From an uncultured Prevotellaceae bacterium (GTDB lineage: Bacteria; Bacteroidota; Bacteroidia; Bacteroidales; Bacteroidaceae), in assembly GCA_902771785.1 (NCBI GenBank), contig CACXYH010000003.1:1-64000 (forward strand): a stretch of 64,000 nucleotides of DNA, read 5' to 3'. Shown here one piece after another: positions 36,892 through 44,773 of the stretch. The position numbers were made by a program, and so were the translations under genes. The notes below the pieces were generated by a model that searched no databases, was not told where the DNA came from, and saw nothing but the letters and a program-made list of their open reading frames with translations. How positions within the stretch are numbered: the stretch's first letter is position 1; every line of letters begins with the position of its first letter.

Positions 36892-38256
36892 TCATCGATA
36901 GCATCCCAGTCCCCAGGCTCTTGAAAGAGAGTCGAGATGGAAGTCGTAGTAATAGTTGTCGACGTCGATTCCCGGGAAATGCTCGATGCCTTGCAGCACC
37001 GTGTCTTTGGCCGATTCCCATATTATATTCCTGAAACGCGTACTGTCAGAGTCCTCGGCAGCACGAATCAGTGTGTTCGTAAAGTAGTATTCGAAAGCTA
37101 CTGCCGTATCGCGCAAAGCACCAGTCCATACTTCATCCTCGTAACCCGTCATAATCGAGCTGTCGCAAAGCAAGCCGTAAAGCGGATAATCATAGTCGCC
37201 AACATAGTTGGTGAAGTAGACGGCGGCTCCTCGAGGGGCACTAAATGGATAGAACTGAGCAATCGTGCAATGCTTAATATCAGCCTTTCCGCCATAGACA
37301 GCCAAACAGTCGTGCCACGCATTGGTGATTTGGCAGTCATAGAGACGGATGTTAGAATTATAGGCTGCGATACCTGTGCCTGCCGTATTATGAATGATGC
37401 ACTGCTGTAAGTCTACTCGATAAGACGTCGAATCGTAAGCCGCCGAATCGCAACGGATACCAAAGAGCCCAGCATTGCGTATCTCCGTGTTTCTCAATAC
37501 GTTGCCCGTCGACGATGAATGGAAGATAATCGCACCTTCATCACCCCACTGGCCACTCACCCGATCGTAAGGCAAATTGACAAACATGTGGTCGAGACGG
37601 TCGCCGCGCAACGTAGCGCTGTCAGTCATCAGCGTTCCGAAGACCTCGATACCTTTGCCGGCATGGAAATATAGCATTGTATTCCGGATGGTAAGCGTGG
37701 CCAAGCTGTCAACTTTGATGCCGCCATAGACAATGATCGGACGTGAAGACTCGATGAGCGTATCGTTTTTGACAACGAGATTCTGCAATCGGAGCGCATC
37801 CCAGGCCCATGACCGCAAACATACGCGCTGCTCTACCCCACTCTCCAGAGCGAAGACAAGGTCGTCTTCGACTACTTGCGGTTCATTCTTCTGAGTCTCC
37901 GGAGCAGTCAATTCAACGAACACGCGAATGCTGTCGCCTTTCCTTACCTCCAGGTCGTTGACCACTGAGCCAAGTGAGTTGTCGAGGTAAGAGCCATCGA
38001 CATTCACCCGGAATCCCGTTTGGTTGCCTTGACGCAAGCGTACGCTCTTCAACCTGATACCATCGTTGCTATGATTGAAGACCCAAAAAGTATAGGTTGA
38101 CGAGCCGATTGTACTGAAGACTGTGTCCATCTGTACGGTGTCGACAGAGAACGTAAGCAGGTTCTGGCGACTTATAGAGAACGTGTCGTCGTCGCTACAG
38201 GCGACGAAGGCACATGCATATAATAGATGTAAATATAAAAAAATCCGTTTCATCAT
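36892..38256 (-). CDS. Lipoprotein with parallel beta-helix repeats
   Basis: A 454-residue protein. The signal peptide ends in a lipobox (CAFVAC, Cys near 20, followed by SDDD), so it is lipid-anchored. An Ig-like N-terminal part (about 30-130, DTVFSTIGSSTYTFWVFNHS) precedes a run of short strands (about 150-400) with repeated G-I-x-x-Y/C-x-x-A and N-x-I-x patterns, as in right-handed parallel beta-helices. Function unknown; surface glycan or wall binding is possible. The ATGATG start overlaps the 3' arm of the rubrerythrin terminator. Confidence 0.78.
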   Translation of the reverse strand: MMKRIFLYLHLLYACAFVACSDDDTFSISRQNLLTFSVDTVQMDTVFSTIGSSTYTFWVFNHSNDGIRLKSVRLRQGNQTGFRVNVDGSYLDNSLGSVVNDLEVRKGDSIRVFVELTAPETQKNEPQVVEDDLVFALESGVEQRVCLRSWAWDALRLQNLVVKNDTLIESSRPIIVYGGIKVDSLATLTIRNTMLYFHAGKGIEVFGTLMTDSATLRGDRLDHMFVNLPYDRVSGQWGDEGAIIFHSSSTGNVLRNTEIRNAGLFGIRCDSAAYDSTSYRVDLQQCIIHNTAGTGIAAYNSNIRLYDCQITNAWHDCLAVYGGKADIKHCTIAQFYPFSAPRGAAVYFTNYVGDYDYPLYGLLCDSSIMTGYEDEVWTGALRDTAVAFEYYFTNTLIRAAEDSDSTRFRNIIWESAKDTVLQGIEHFPGIDVDNYYYDFHLDSLSRAWGLGCYR

Positions 38257-38275
38257 ATAGAGAAACGGATTTTTT
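38237..38275 (-). terminator. Terminator of rubrerythrin, overlapping the lipoprotein start codon
   Basis: A 13-bp inverted repeat, AAAAAATCCGTTT (38238-38250) with AAACGGATTTTTT (38263-38275), with a 12-nt loop. On the minus strand the stem ends in a U-run, typical of an intrinsic terminator for the gene ending at 38299. The loop and 3' arm include the start codons (38251-38256) and first codons of the downstream lipoprotein gene. Confidence 0.8.
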
Positions 38276-38298
38276 GTTGTTTTATTGTCTCGCTTGGC

Positions 38299-38850
38299 TT
38301 ACTTACCGAAGTAGCGCTTCAGCAGTCCAGCGAAGCCTGCGCCGTGGCGAGCTTCGTCCTTGGCCATCTCGTGAACGGTGTCGTGAATGGCATCGAAGCC
38401 TGCAGCCTTGGCGTTTTTGGCAATACGGAACTTGTCCTCACAGGCACCAGCCTCGGCGGCAGCACGCTTCTCAAGGTTGGTCTTCGTGTCCCAAACGCAC
38501 TCGCCCAGCAGCTCAGCGAAACGGCTGGCGTGGTCGGCCTCCTCATAAGCATAGCGCTTGAAAGCCTCGGCAATCTCTGGATAGCCTTCGCGGTCGGCCT
38601 GACGGGCCATTGCCAGGTACATTCCAACCTCGCCGCACTCGCCATTGAAGTGGTTACGCAGGTCTTCAATCATCTCGTCACTTACGCCCTCGGGCTTGCC
38701 ATCGCCAATCTTGTGAACCGTGGCATAAGCCATTTCTTCTTTCAACTCTGAGAACTTAGAGGCCGGAGCCTTACAGATTGGGCACTTTTCGGGGGCAGCA
38801 TCGCCTTCGTAGATATATCCACAAACGGCACAGATAAACTTTTTCTTCAT
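38299..38850 (-). CDS. Rubrerythrin, rubredoxin domain first
   Basis: A 183-residue peroxide-scavenging protein. An N-terminal rubredoxin-like iron site ([10 protein letters not shown] and CPICKAP, residues about 6-32) is followed by a ferritin-like di-iron domain with Glu and E-x-x-H residues ([39 protein letters not shown]). The order rubredoxin-then-ferritin is the reverse of classical rubrerythrin. Family role: NADH-linked reduction of hydrogen peroxide in anaerobes. The ATG at 38850 is chosen because it begins the rubredoxin domain and follows a full promoter (38889-38919). Confidence 0.9.
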   Translation of the reverse strand: MKKKFICAVCGYIYEGDAAPEKCPICKAPASKFSELKEEMAYATVHKIGDGKPEGVSDEMIEDLRNHFNGECGEVGMYLAMARQADREGYPEIAEAFKRYAYEEADHASRFAELLGECVWDTKTNLEKRAAAEAGACEDKFRIAKNAKAAGFDAIHDTVHEMAKDEARHGAGFAGLLKRYFGK

Positions 38851-38888
38851 AATCGTAAGTATTTGTTTGTTTAAGTAATAATTCTTCG

Positions 38889-38919
38889 CAAAGATAAAAA
38901 GAAAAAACAAATCCCACAA
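38889..38919 (-). promoter_or_regulatory. Promoter of rubrerythrin
   Basis: On the minus strand TTG (38917-38919), 20 nt, TATCTTTG (38889-38896). The -33 element lies inside the loop of the upstream gene's terminator hairpin. Confidence 0.75.
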
Positions 38920-38938
38920 GTTTTTTGCGGGATTTGTT
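38895..38938 (-). terminator. Terminator of the pheT-yebC-TSCPD unit
   Basis: A perfect 10-bp inverted repeat (38906-38915 with 38929-38938) followed on the minus strand by a U-rich run. It overlaps the rubrerythrin promoter. Confidence 0.75.
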
Positions 38939-38964
38939 GATTAATTTATACGATGTCCATATTA

Positions 38965-39234
38965 TTATTCCAGTGGTGCGCTCTTCAGTTGCTCCAGCGC
39001 ACGGCACAACTGGTCAGGACAAGAGGTGCTCTTTGTGCCGCATCGCAGGCCGTCGAGCCGCTTGATGACGTCGTCTATCTGCTGTCCGCGCACCAATTGG
39101 CTGATACCTTGCAAGTTGCCATTGCACCCTCCGAGGAAGAACACCTGCTGAATGACATTATGCTCGTCGGCCGTTACGTCGATGAGCTGAGAGCAAGTGC
39201 CTTGCGTCTGATATTGAATATGCTTCGTTGCCAT
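38965..39234 (-). CDS. Small TSCPD-domain protein
   Basis: An 89-residue protein with conserved cysteines in GTCSQLI, GGCNGNLQG and CGTKSTSCPDQLCRAL, ending with the TSCPD signature that also occurs at the C-terminus of some ribonucleotide reductases and in small stand-alone proteins. Metal binding is likely from the Cys pattern; the role is unknown. It starts 1 nt after the yebC stop, so it is translationally coupled to it. Confidence 0.82.
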   Translation of the reverse strand: MATKHIQYQTQGTCSQLIDVTADEHNVIQQVFFLGGCNGNLQGISQLVRGQQIDDVIKRLDGLRCGTKSTSCPDQLCRALEQLKSAPLE

Positions 39235-39235
39235 C

Positions 39236-39973
39236 CTACTCTGCCTCTTCTTCGGGCTTCATGTTGGTATAGACCGTCTGCACATCGTCAAAGTCTTCGA
39301 GCTTCTCCACCATCTTGTCGATGGCTTCGCGCTGTTCGGGAGTGACGTCTTTCAGGTCATTAGGAATGCGTGTAAACTCAGCACCCGTCACCTCATAGCC
39401 GTTTTCTTCCAGATGCTTCTGGATGGCGCTGAAGCTCGAGGGGTCGCCATAGATGGTGATGCTGCCCTCTTCCTCGTCCTCGTCGTACTCATCTTCTACG
39501 CCGTAGTCAATCAGGTCGAGAATCATTTCGTCCATGTCGAGTCCGTCCTTCTTCTTGAAGGTAAACACTGCCTTGTGGTCGAACAGGAACGAAAGCGAGC
39601 CCTGGGTGCCCAGGTTTCCGTTGAACTTGTTGAACACTGAGCGCACGTCGCCCACGGTACGGGTGGTGTTGTCAGTCAGTGTCTCGACGAAGATGGCAAT
39701 GCCGTGAGGGCCGTATCCCTCATAGTTCACTTCCTTATAGTCGGCGTGGTCCTTACCCATGGCGTTCTTGATGGCACGCTCGATGTTGTCCTTCGGCATG
39801 TTCTCGCGCTTGGCGTTGGCAATGATGGCACGCAGTGCGGGGTTCATGTCCGGGTCAGGACCGCCTGCTTTCACGGCAATAGCAATCTGCTTGCCGATTT
39901 TGGTAAACGTCTTGGCCATGTGGCCCCATCTCTTAAGCTTCGTAGCTTTACGATATTCAAATGCTCTTCCCAT
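39236..39973 (-). CDS. yebC: YebC/PmpR-family protein
   Basis: A 245-residue protein starting MGRAFEYRKATKLKRWGHMA, the family signature, with GPDPDMNPALRAIIANAKRENMPKDNI (split motif) near 35-60 and GYGPHGIAIFVETLTDNT near 85. Members act as DNA-binding regulators or, as shown for some, as translation factors that relieve ribosome stalling; which applies here cannot be told. An acidic patch (EDEYDEDEEEG, near 160) is notable. It lies between pheT and the TSCPD gene, probably one transcript. Confidence 0.93.
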   Translation of the reverse strand: MGRAFEYRKATKLKRWGHMAKTFTKIGKQIAIAVKAGGPDPDMNPALRAIIANAKRENMPKDNIERAIKNAMGKDHADYKEVNYEGYGPHGIAIFVETLTDNTTRTVGDVRSVFNKFNGNLGTQGSLSFLFDHKAVFTFKKKDGLDMDEMILDLIDYGVEDEYDEDEEEGSITIYGDPSSFSAIQKHLEENGYEVTGAEFTRIPNDLKDVTPEQREAIDKMVEKLEDFDDVQTVYTNMKPEEEAE

Positions 39974-40015
39974 GTTTGATTTACTATTTTATGATTTACA
40001 ATTCTCTTTGTTGTG

Positions 40016-42487
40016 TTAGCGCAGTTCTGCGTTGAGCTGCTTCTTCAGGTTAGCGATGAGCTTCTGCATGATAGCGTCGATCTGCTTGTCGTTCATCGTC
40101 TTCTCGGTGTCTTGCAGTATGAAGTTCACGGCGTAGCTCTTCTTGCCGGCAGGCAGCTTGTCGCCCTCATACACGTCGAACAGCTCTACGCGCTTCAGAA
40201 GTTTCTTCTCTGTCTGGTAGGCAATCTGCTCGATTTGAGCAAACTCTACGGCATTGTCTACCAGCAGTGCGAGGTCGCGGCTGACGGCAGGGTGCTTCGA
40301 TATCTCCGTGAAGAGCACGGCATTCTTGCGTGTAGCCTTCATCAGGAGCGTCCAGTTGAGCTCAGCATAGTAGACGGGCTGCTCCAGGTCGAACTGTTTC
40401 AGCAGTTTCTTTGCCAGGATACCCATCTCAACGAGCTTCTTTCCGTTGCGGTCTTCGAGCGCGATACCGTGTGAGAACACCTCGTTGTCGCTCTTCTTGC
40501 GCACGACGAGGCCCGGCTTCAGGCCGATACGCTGCAGAATGTTCTCCACGTAGGCGCGCAGTTCGAAGTAAGAGGAGTCTTCGTCGGGGTGAGCCCACGA
40601 ACCTTCCACGCGCTTACCCGTCAGCCAGAGGCCCAGATGATACTGCTCCTTATAGGCCTGCATGGGATTTTCGTCGTTCTTCAGCTCAGGCGAGAAGTGG
40701 TAAACATTGCCGAACTCGAAGAAACGAAGGTTCTGAGCCTTGCGCTTCACGTTGTGCTCCACGCTCTCGAGGCCGCCGAAGAGCAGCGTCTGGCGCATCA
40801 CGCTCAGGTCAGCAGACAACGGGTTCATGATCTTCACGCAGTTCTCCTCGGGATAGGATTTCGTCTGCAGGGCGTTGGTATAGTATGCAAGCTTGCTCAG
40901 CGAGTTGTTCAGTATTTCGTTGAAGCCCTCGCCTACGAGCTGCTCGCTTACCAGGTTGGCCAGCTTGTGCTTGCGGTCTTCCTCGCCCTTGATGACGAGG
41001 CTCGACTTAAGCTGCGTGGGAATCTCCACATTATTATATCCGTAGATGCGCAGAATGTCCTCGACGACATCGCAAGGACGCTGCACGTCGACCCTGTAGG
41101 CTGGAACCTCCAGCAGCATGCCGTCGGCTCCCTCTGAGAGCACCTTCATCTCGAGCGATTCGCAAATGCTCTTGATTACATCGTTGGGTATCTCCTTGCC
41201 AATGAGCGACTTCACGTAATCATACTGAAGCGACACGCGAACATTCTCGATGGGCTCAGGATAAACGTCGCAAATCTCCATCGAGACCTTGCCTCCGGCC
41301 AGTTCCTTGCAGAGAATGGCGGCCTGCTTCAGCGCATAAATCACGCCGTTGGGGTCGATGCCGCGCTCGAAACGGAACGAGGCGTCGGTCGACAGACCGT
41401 GACGACGGGCCGACTTGCGTATCCAGGTGGGATGGAAGTAGGCGCTCTCAAGCACCACGTTCTTGGTAGTTTCGTAGGTTCCGCTACCCTTTCCGCCGAA
41501 CACGCCGGCAATACACATGGCATCCTCGGCGTTGCAGATGGCCAGATCGCGCTCCGACAGCTTATGCTCCACACCGTCGAGGGTCTCGAAGGGAGTGCCC
41601 TCGGGCATTGTCTTTACTACAATCTTGTGGCCCTTCACCATGTCGGCGTCGAAGGTATGAAGCGGCTGTCCGTAGGCCATCATCACGTAGTTGGTGATGT
41701 CGACGATGTTGTTGATGGGTCGAAGGCCTACAGTCGTCAGTTTGTTCTTCAGCCAATCCGGACTCTCCTTCACCTCGCAGCCGGTTATGCTTACGCAGGC
41801 ATAGCGTTTGCATGCCTCCCGGTTCTCAATGACGACTTCTATGGGCAGGCTGTCGTTGTCTACCTGGAAGCTCTCGTCGCTCGGACGATGCAGGCTGGTC
41901 TGATAGCCGTTGCGCTTGAGCCATGCATAGAGGTCGCGTGCCACACCCCAATGCGAGAGTGCATCGGCGCGGTTGGCGGTGATGTCGATTTCGATGAGCC
42001 AGTCGCTCTCCAGGTGATAGTACTCGGCAGCGGGCGTTCCAACCACAGCGTCGTCGGGGAGCACGATGATTCCGTCGTGCGAGGTTCCCACGCCGATTTC
42101 GTCTTCAGCACATATCATGCCACACGACTCTACGCCGCGCAGCTTCGACTTCTTAATCTGGAACTCCTTGTCGCCGTCGTAGAGCACACAGCCCAAGTCG
42201 GCCACAATCACCTTCTGTCCGGCAGCTACGTTGGGAGCACCACACACAATCTGTGAGGGCTCGCCGTGTCCGAGGTCAACGGTCGTCACATGCAGGTGGT
42301 CGCTATTGGGATGCATCTCGCACGTAAGCACCTGTCCTACGTACAGTCCCTTCAATCCACCCTTTATACTCTGAACTTCTTCGAGTGCATCTACCTCCAA
42401 TCCTGTCGAGGTAAGCGCATCGCAGACTTGTTGCGGCGTAAGGTCGAAATCAACGTACTCCTTAAGCCATTTATAAGAAATGTTCAT
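40016..42487 (-). CDS. pheT: Phenylalanyl-tRNA synthetase, beta subunit
   Basis: An 823-residue subunit. Domains: N-terminal EMAP/tRNA-binding domain (about 42-155, GLYVGQVLTCEMHPNSDHLHV); B3/B4 editing domain (about 215-390, including NNIVDITNYVMMAYGQPLHTFD); B5 domain; pseudo-catalytic core; C-terminal FDX-ACB anticodon-binding domain (about 730-823, FTEISKHPAVSRDLALLV). The alpha subunit gene is not adjacent, so pheS lies elsewhere. First gene of pheT-yebC-TSCPD, with a -7 box at 42522. Confidence 0.96.
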   Translation of the reverse strand: MNISYKWLKEYVDFDLTPQQVCDALTSTGLEVDALEEVQSIKGGLKGLYVGQVLTCEMHPNSDHLHVTTVDLGHGEPSQIVCGAPNVAAGQKVIVADLGCVLYDGDKEFQIKKSKLRGVESCGMICAEDEIGVGTSHDGIIVLPDDAVVGTPAAEYYHLESDWLIEIDITANRADALSHWGVARDLYAWLKRNGYQTSLHRPSDESFQVDNDSLPIEVVIENREACKRYACVSITGCEVKESPDWLKNKLTTVGLRPINNIVDITNYVMMAYGQPLHTFDADMVKGHKIVVKTMPEGTPFETLDGVEHKLSERDLAICNAEDAMCIAGVFGGKGSGTYETTKNVVLESAYFHPTWIRKSARRHGLSTDASFRFERGIDPNGVIYALKQAAILCKELAGGKVSMEICDVYPEPIENVRVSLQYDYVKSLIGKEIPNDVIKSICESLEMKVLSEGADGMLLEVPAYRVDVQRPCDVVEDILRIYGYNNVEIPTQLKSSLVIKGEEDRKHKLANLVSEQLVGEGFNEILNNSLSKLAYYTNALQTKSYPEENCVKIMNPLSADLSVMRQTLLFGGLESVEHNVKRKAQNLRFFEFGNVYHFSPELKNDENPMQAYKEQYHLGLWLTGKRVEGSWAHPDEDSSYFELRAYVENILQRIGLKPGLVVRKKSDNEVFSHGIALEDRNGKKLVEMGILAKKLLKQFDLEQPVYYAELNWTLLMKATRKNAVLFTEISKHPAVSRDLALLVDNAVEFAQIEQIAYQTEKKLLKRVELFDVYEGDKLPAGKKSYAVNFILQDTEKTMNDKQIDAIMQKLIANLKKQLNAELR

Positions 42488-42521
42488 CTTCTGTTGTTAC
42501 TTAAATTTCGAAATTTGGGTG

Positions 42522-42529
42522 CAAAATTA
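42522..42529 (-). promoter_or_regulatory. -7 box of pheT
   Basis: TAATTTTG on the minus strand, 34 nt before the ATG. Array C lies about 80 nt further upstream. Confidence 0.55.
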
Positions 42530-42606
42530 CAAAAAAAACACGAAACACGCGCATATATGAAGGTAAAATTACTAAACTTTAGCCTGAAGAACTTGCATCG
42601 GCATAG

Positions 42607-42734
42607 CCGAAGCGGCACTTTGACCAAGCCGAAGCGGCACTTTGACTAGGCCGAATGGGAACTTCGACCACGTCAAAGGGGAACTTCGACCTAGCCGAAG
42701 TTCCCCTTCAAGGGTGCCAAAGTTCCCCTTCAAC
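42607..42734. repeat. Intergenic array C: six 18-nt units at exact 22-nt pitch
   Basis: Units start at 42607, 42629, 42651, 42673, 42695 and 42717, each 18 nt, with 4-nt spacers (caag, tagg, cacg, ctag, ggtg). Units 1-2 are CCGAAGCGGCACTTTGAC and share the core CGGCA with array B. Units 3-4 carry the core GGGAA and units 5-6 are the same core in reverse orientation, so 3-4 and 5-6 can pair into a long hairpin. A weak seventh unit may begin at 42739. It lies between the queA stop (42746) and the pheT start (42487). Confidence 0.85.
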
Positions 42735-42745
42735 TTGACGGAAGC

Positions 42746-43996
42746 TCAGGGTATGAGCAGCGAACTGTCGCCGTAGCTCAGGAAGCGGAAGTCGTGAGAC
42801 AAGGCGTAGTCGTAAATGCGGCGCCAGTCGCCATGCACAAAGGCGCTGACCAGCAGCAGGAGCGTGCTTTGCGGCTGGTGGAAATTGGTGACGAGCATGC
42901 GCACTATCTTATAGTCATAGCCTGGTGCAATGATGATTTGGGTACTGCTGTGAAGCACGTTCAGTTCATTACGATCGAGCCATTCGAGCAGCGCCTGAAT
43001 GGCCATCATGGGCGGTACCTGAGCTTTCTCCTCGTAAGGCTCCCACTGGCTCACGTGCAGTTGCTCCTCGTGCAAGGCCGGATTGCGCATGGCCTTCAAC
43101 CCCATATAGTAGAGGCTCTCCAGCGTGCGCACGCTGGTAGTGCCTACGGCAATGGCGCGGCAGTCGTGTTGAAGCAGTTTCTCGAGCGTCTGACGTCGCA
43201 CGCTGATGTACTCGGTGTGCATCTCATGCCCTTCAATCTCCTCGCTTTTCACGGGCTTAAACGTGCCGGCTCCTACGTGAAGCGTCAGCTCCTCGCGGTC
43301 AATGCCGTGGGCATCGAGTTGTGCCAACACCTCTGGAGTGAAGTGCAGTCCGGCAGTGGGAGCCGCTACGCTGCCCTTGATTTTGGAGTAGACGGTTTGA
43401 TAGGTGGTCTTGTCGCTCTCCTGCGTCTCGCGATTCAAGTAGGGAGGTATGGGAAGTTCGCCCATGACATCGATAATCTCGGCAAACGAAGGCGACGACA
43501 CGTCGTCGGCTGCAGCGCCTGCAATGCTCCACTCAAAGTCGATCCAATGCGAGGTGCCGTGCTCTCCGCGACGGGTTGCGCTCACTTCGACCGTCAACTG
43601 ACTGCCCGCACGCTCAAGGCTAATCGTGCGGCGAAGCACGCCCTCCTTCCACTTCTTCAGATTGCCCACCAGGCAGAGCCACGAACAGCGCCCAGTGGTC
43701 TGGAACATCTGCTCGTAGTCGGCAGGCTCGGCCGGCTCCAGGAGGAACACTTCGATGAGTGCTCCGGTCTCCTTGCGGAAATGCATGCGAGCCTGAATGA
43801 CGCGGGTGTTGTTGAACACCATCAGGGCGCCTTGCGGAAGATATTCGGGTAAACGATAGAAAAGGTCTTCGCTAACCTCACCTTTTCTATATATAAGCAA
43901 CTTCGAATGGTCGCGTTGTTCCAGCGGGAACTTGGCTATGCGTTCGTCGGGAAGCACGTAGGAATAGTCGCTGATGCGAATGTGTTTTGTTTCCAT
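42746..43996 (-). CDS. queA: S-adenosylmethionine:tRNA ribosyltransferase-isomerase (QueA family, long form)
   Basis: A 416-residue enzyme of queuosine synthesis that transfers and isomerises the ribosyl of SAM onto preQ1 in tRNA. Motifs: LPQGALMVFNNTRVIQARM (near 55), YQTVYSKIKGSVAAPTAGLHF (near 205), HVGAGTFKPVKSEEIEGHEMH (near 248), TNFHQPQSTLLLLVSAF (near 375). Canonical QueA is about 350 residues; the extra length lies mainly at 120-180 and 310-350. The ATG at 43996 (METKHIRISDYSYVLP) is chosen over a longer upstream frame. Last gene of the 12-gene cluster. Confidence 0.85.
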   Translation of the reverse strand: METKHIRISDYSYVLPDERIAKFPLEQRDHSKLLIYRKGEVSEDLFYRLPEYLPQGALMVFNNTRVIQARMHFRKETGALIEVFLLEPAEPADYEQMFQTTGRCSWLCLVGNLKKWKEGVLRRTISLERAGSQLTVEVSATRRGEHGTSHWIDFEWSIAGAAADDVSSPSFAEIIDVMGELPIPPYLNRETQESDKTTYQTVYSKIKGSVAAPTAGLHFTPEVLAQLDAHGIDREELTLHVGAGTFKPVKSEEIEGHEMHTEYISVRRQTLEKLLQHDCRAIAVGTTSVRTLESLYYMGLKAMRNPALHEEQLHVSQWEPYEEKAQVPPMMAIQALLEWLDRNELNVLHSSTQIIIAPGYDYKIVRMLVTNFHQPQSTLLLLVSAFVHGDWRRIYDYALSHDFRFLSYGDSSLLIP

Positions 43997-44012
43997 GATG
44001 TGGATAAATGAG

Positions 44013-44750
44013 TTACATAGTGTAGAGCGACAGGCATGCACGCAGCAGTGCATAGAGCAGTGTGAACACCAGGACGCTGATGACAATGTCGATGTGCGTC
44101 ATCTGATAGCCCGTCGGAGTATAGTAGGTAGAGATGTGTTTAGTGGAAAGAGAGTAGCGTATGCCGATGCGATGCAGCAGATACCACACCGACGTGCCTA
44201 CGATACCGCCCCAGAGAAGGCCGCAGAAGATGTCGCCAGGATAGTGAACGCCCAGGTACATGCGCGTCCAGCAGTTGACAAACGACCACAAGACCAGCGC
44301 CACGGTCAATGCACGGCTCCTGACGAGCAGGCTGAAGAAGATGGCAATGCTGAACGTGTTTGACGCATGTGCGGAGAAGAAGCCATAGTTTCCGCCCCGA
44401 TAGCCATTGACCGTGTCGACGAGAATGCCTATCTCCGGGTCTTTCGTCGGACGCCATCTGGCCACCAAGGGTTTCACGATAGCATCGTCTACCGTACCGG
44501 CCAGCAACACGCAGAGCCCTGCAGCAGCCACAATGAGCAGCACCTTAAGCACGGTGTCGTTGTTCTTGAGCACCATGTAGAACAGTGCAACGTAAAGTGG
44601 AATCCATGTGGCAGCCGTGGTCAGTGTCTTCACCAGCGAGTCGAAGAAAAGCGAGCTGCTGCCGTTGACCGCCAGCAACATCTGCTTGTCGATGGGTATT
44701 ATCCAATCTATGAAATTGGCAAAGGCTTCGAAAAGAGCATTCCAATCCAT
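44013..44750 (-). CDS. PAP2-family membrane phosphatase
   Basis: A 245-residue membrane protein with about six helices. The three phosphatase motifs are KPLVARWRP (near 92), FFSAHASNTFSIAIF (near 122) and TRMYLGVHYPGDIFCG (near 165), with the catalytic His pair. Relatives dephosphorylate undecaprenyl pyrophosphate, phosphatidylglycerophosphate or lipid A; the substrate here is unknown. Its place between the bat genes and queA suggests a lipid-carrier recycling role in the envelope, as an inference. Confidence 0.87.
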   Translation of the reverse strand: MDWNALFEAFANFIDWIIPIDKQMLLAVNGSSSLFFDSLVKTLTTAATWIPLYVALFYMVLKNNDTVLKVLLIVAAAGLCVLLAGTVDDAIVKPLVARWRPTKDPEIGILVDTVNGYRGGNYGFFSAHASNTFSIAIFFSLLVRSRALTVALVLWSFVNCWTRMYLGVHYPGDIFCGLLWGGIVGTSVWYLLHRIGIRYSLSTKHISTYYTPTGYQMTHIDIVISVLVFTLLYALLRACLSLYTM

Positions 44751-44773
44751 TCGTGCGTTCTCCTCTCCTGTGC

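Noticed and set aside
40589..42256. Large plus-strand frames inside pheT
   Set aside because: pheT is complete on the minus strand; these frames are its codon shadows.
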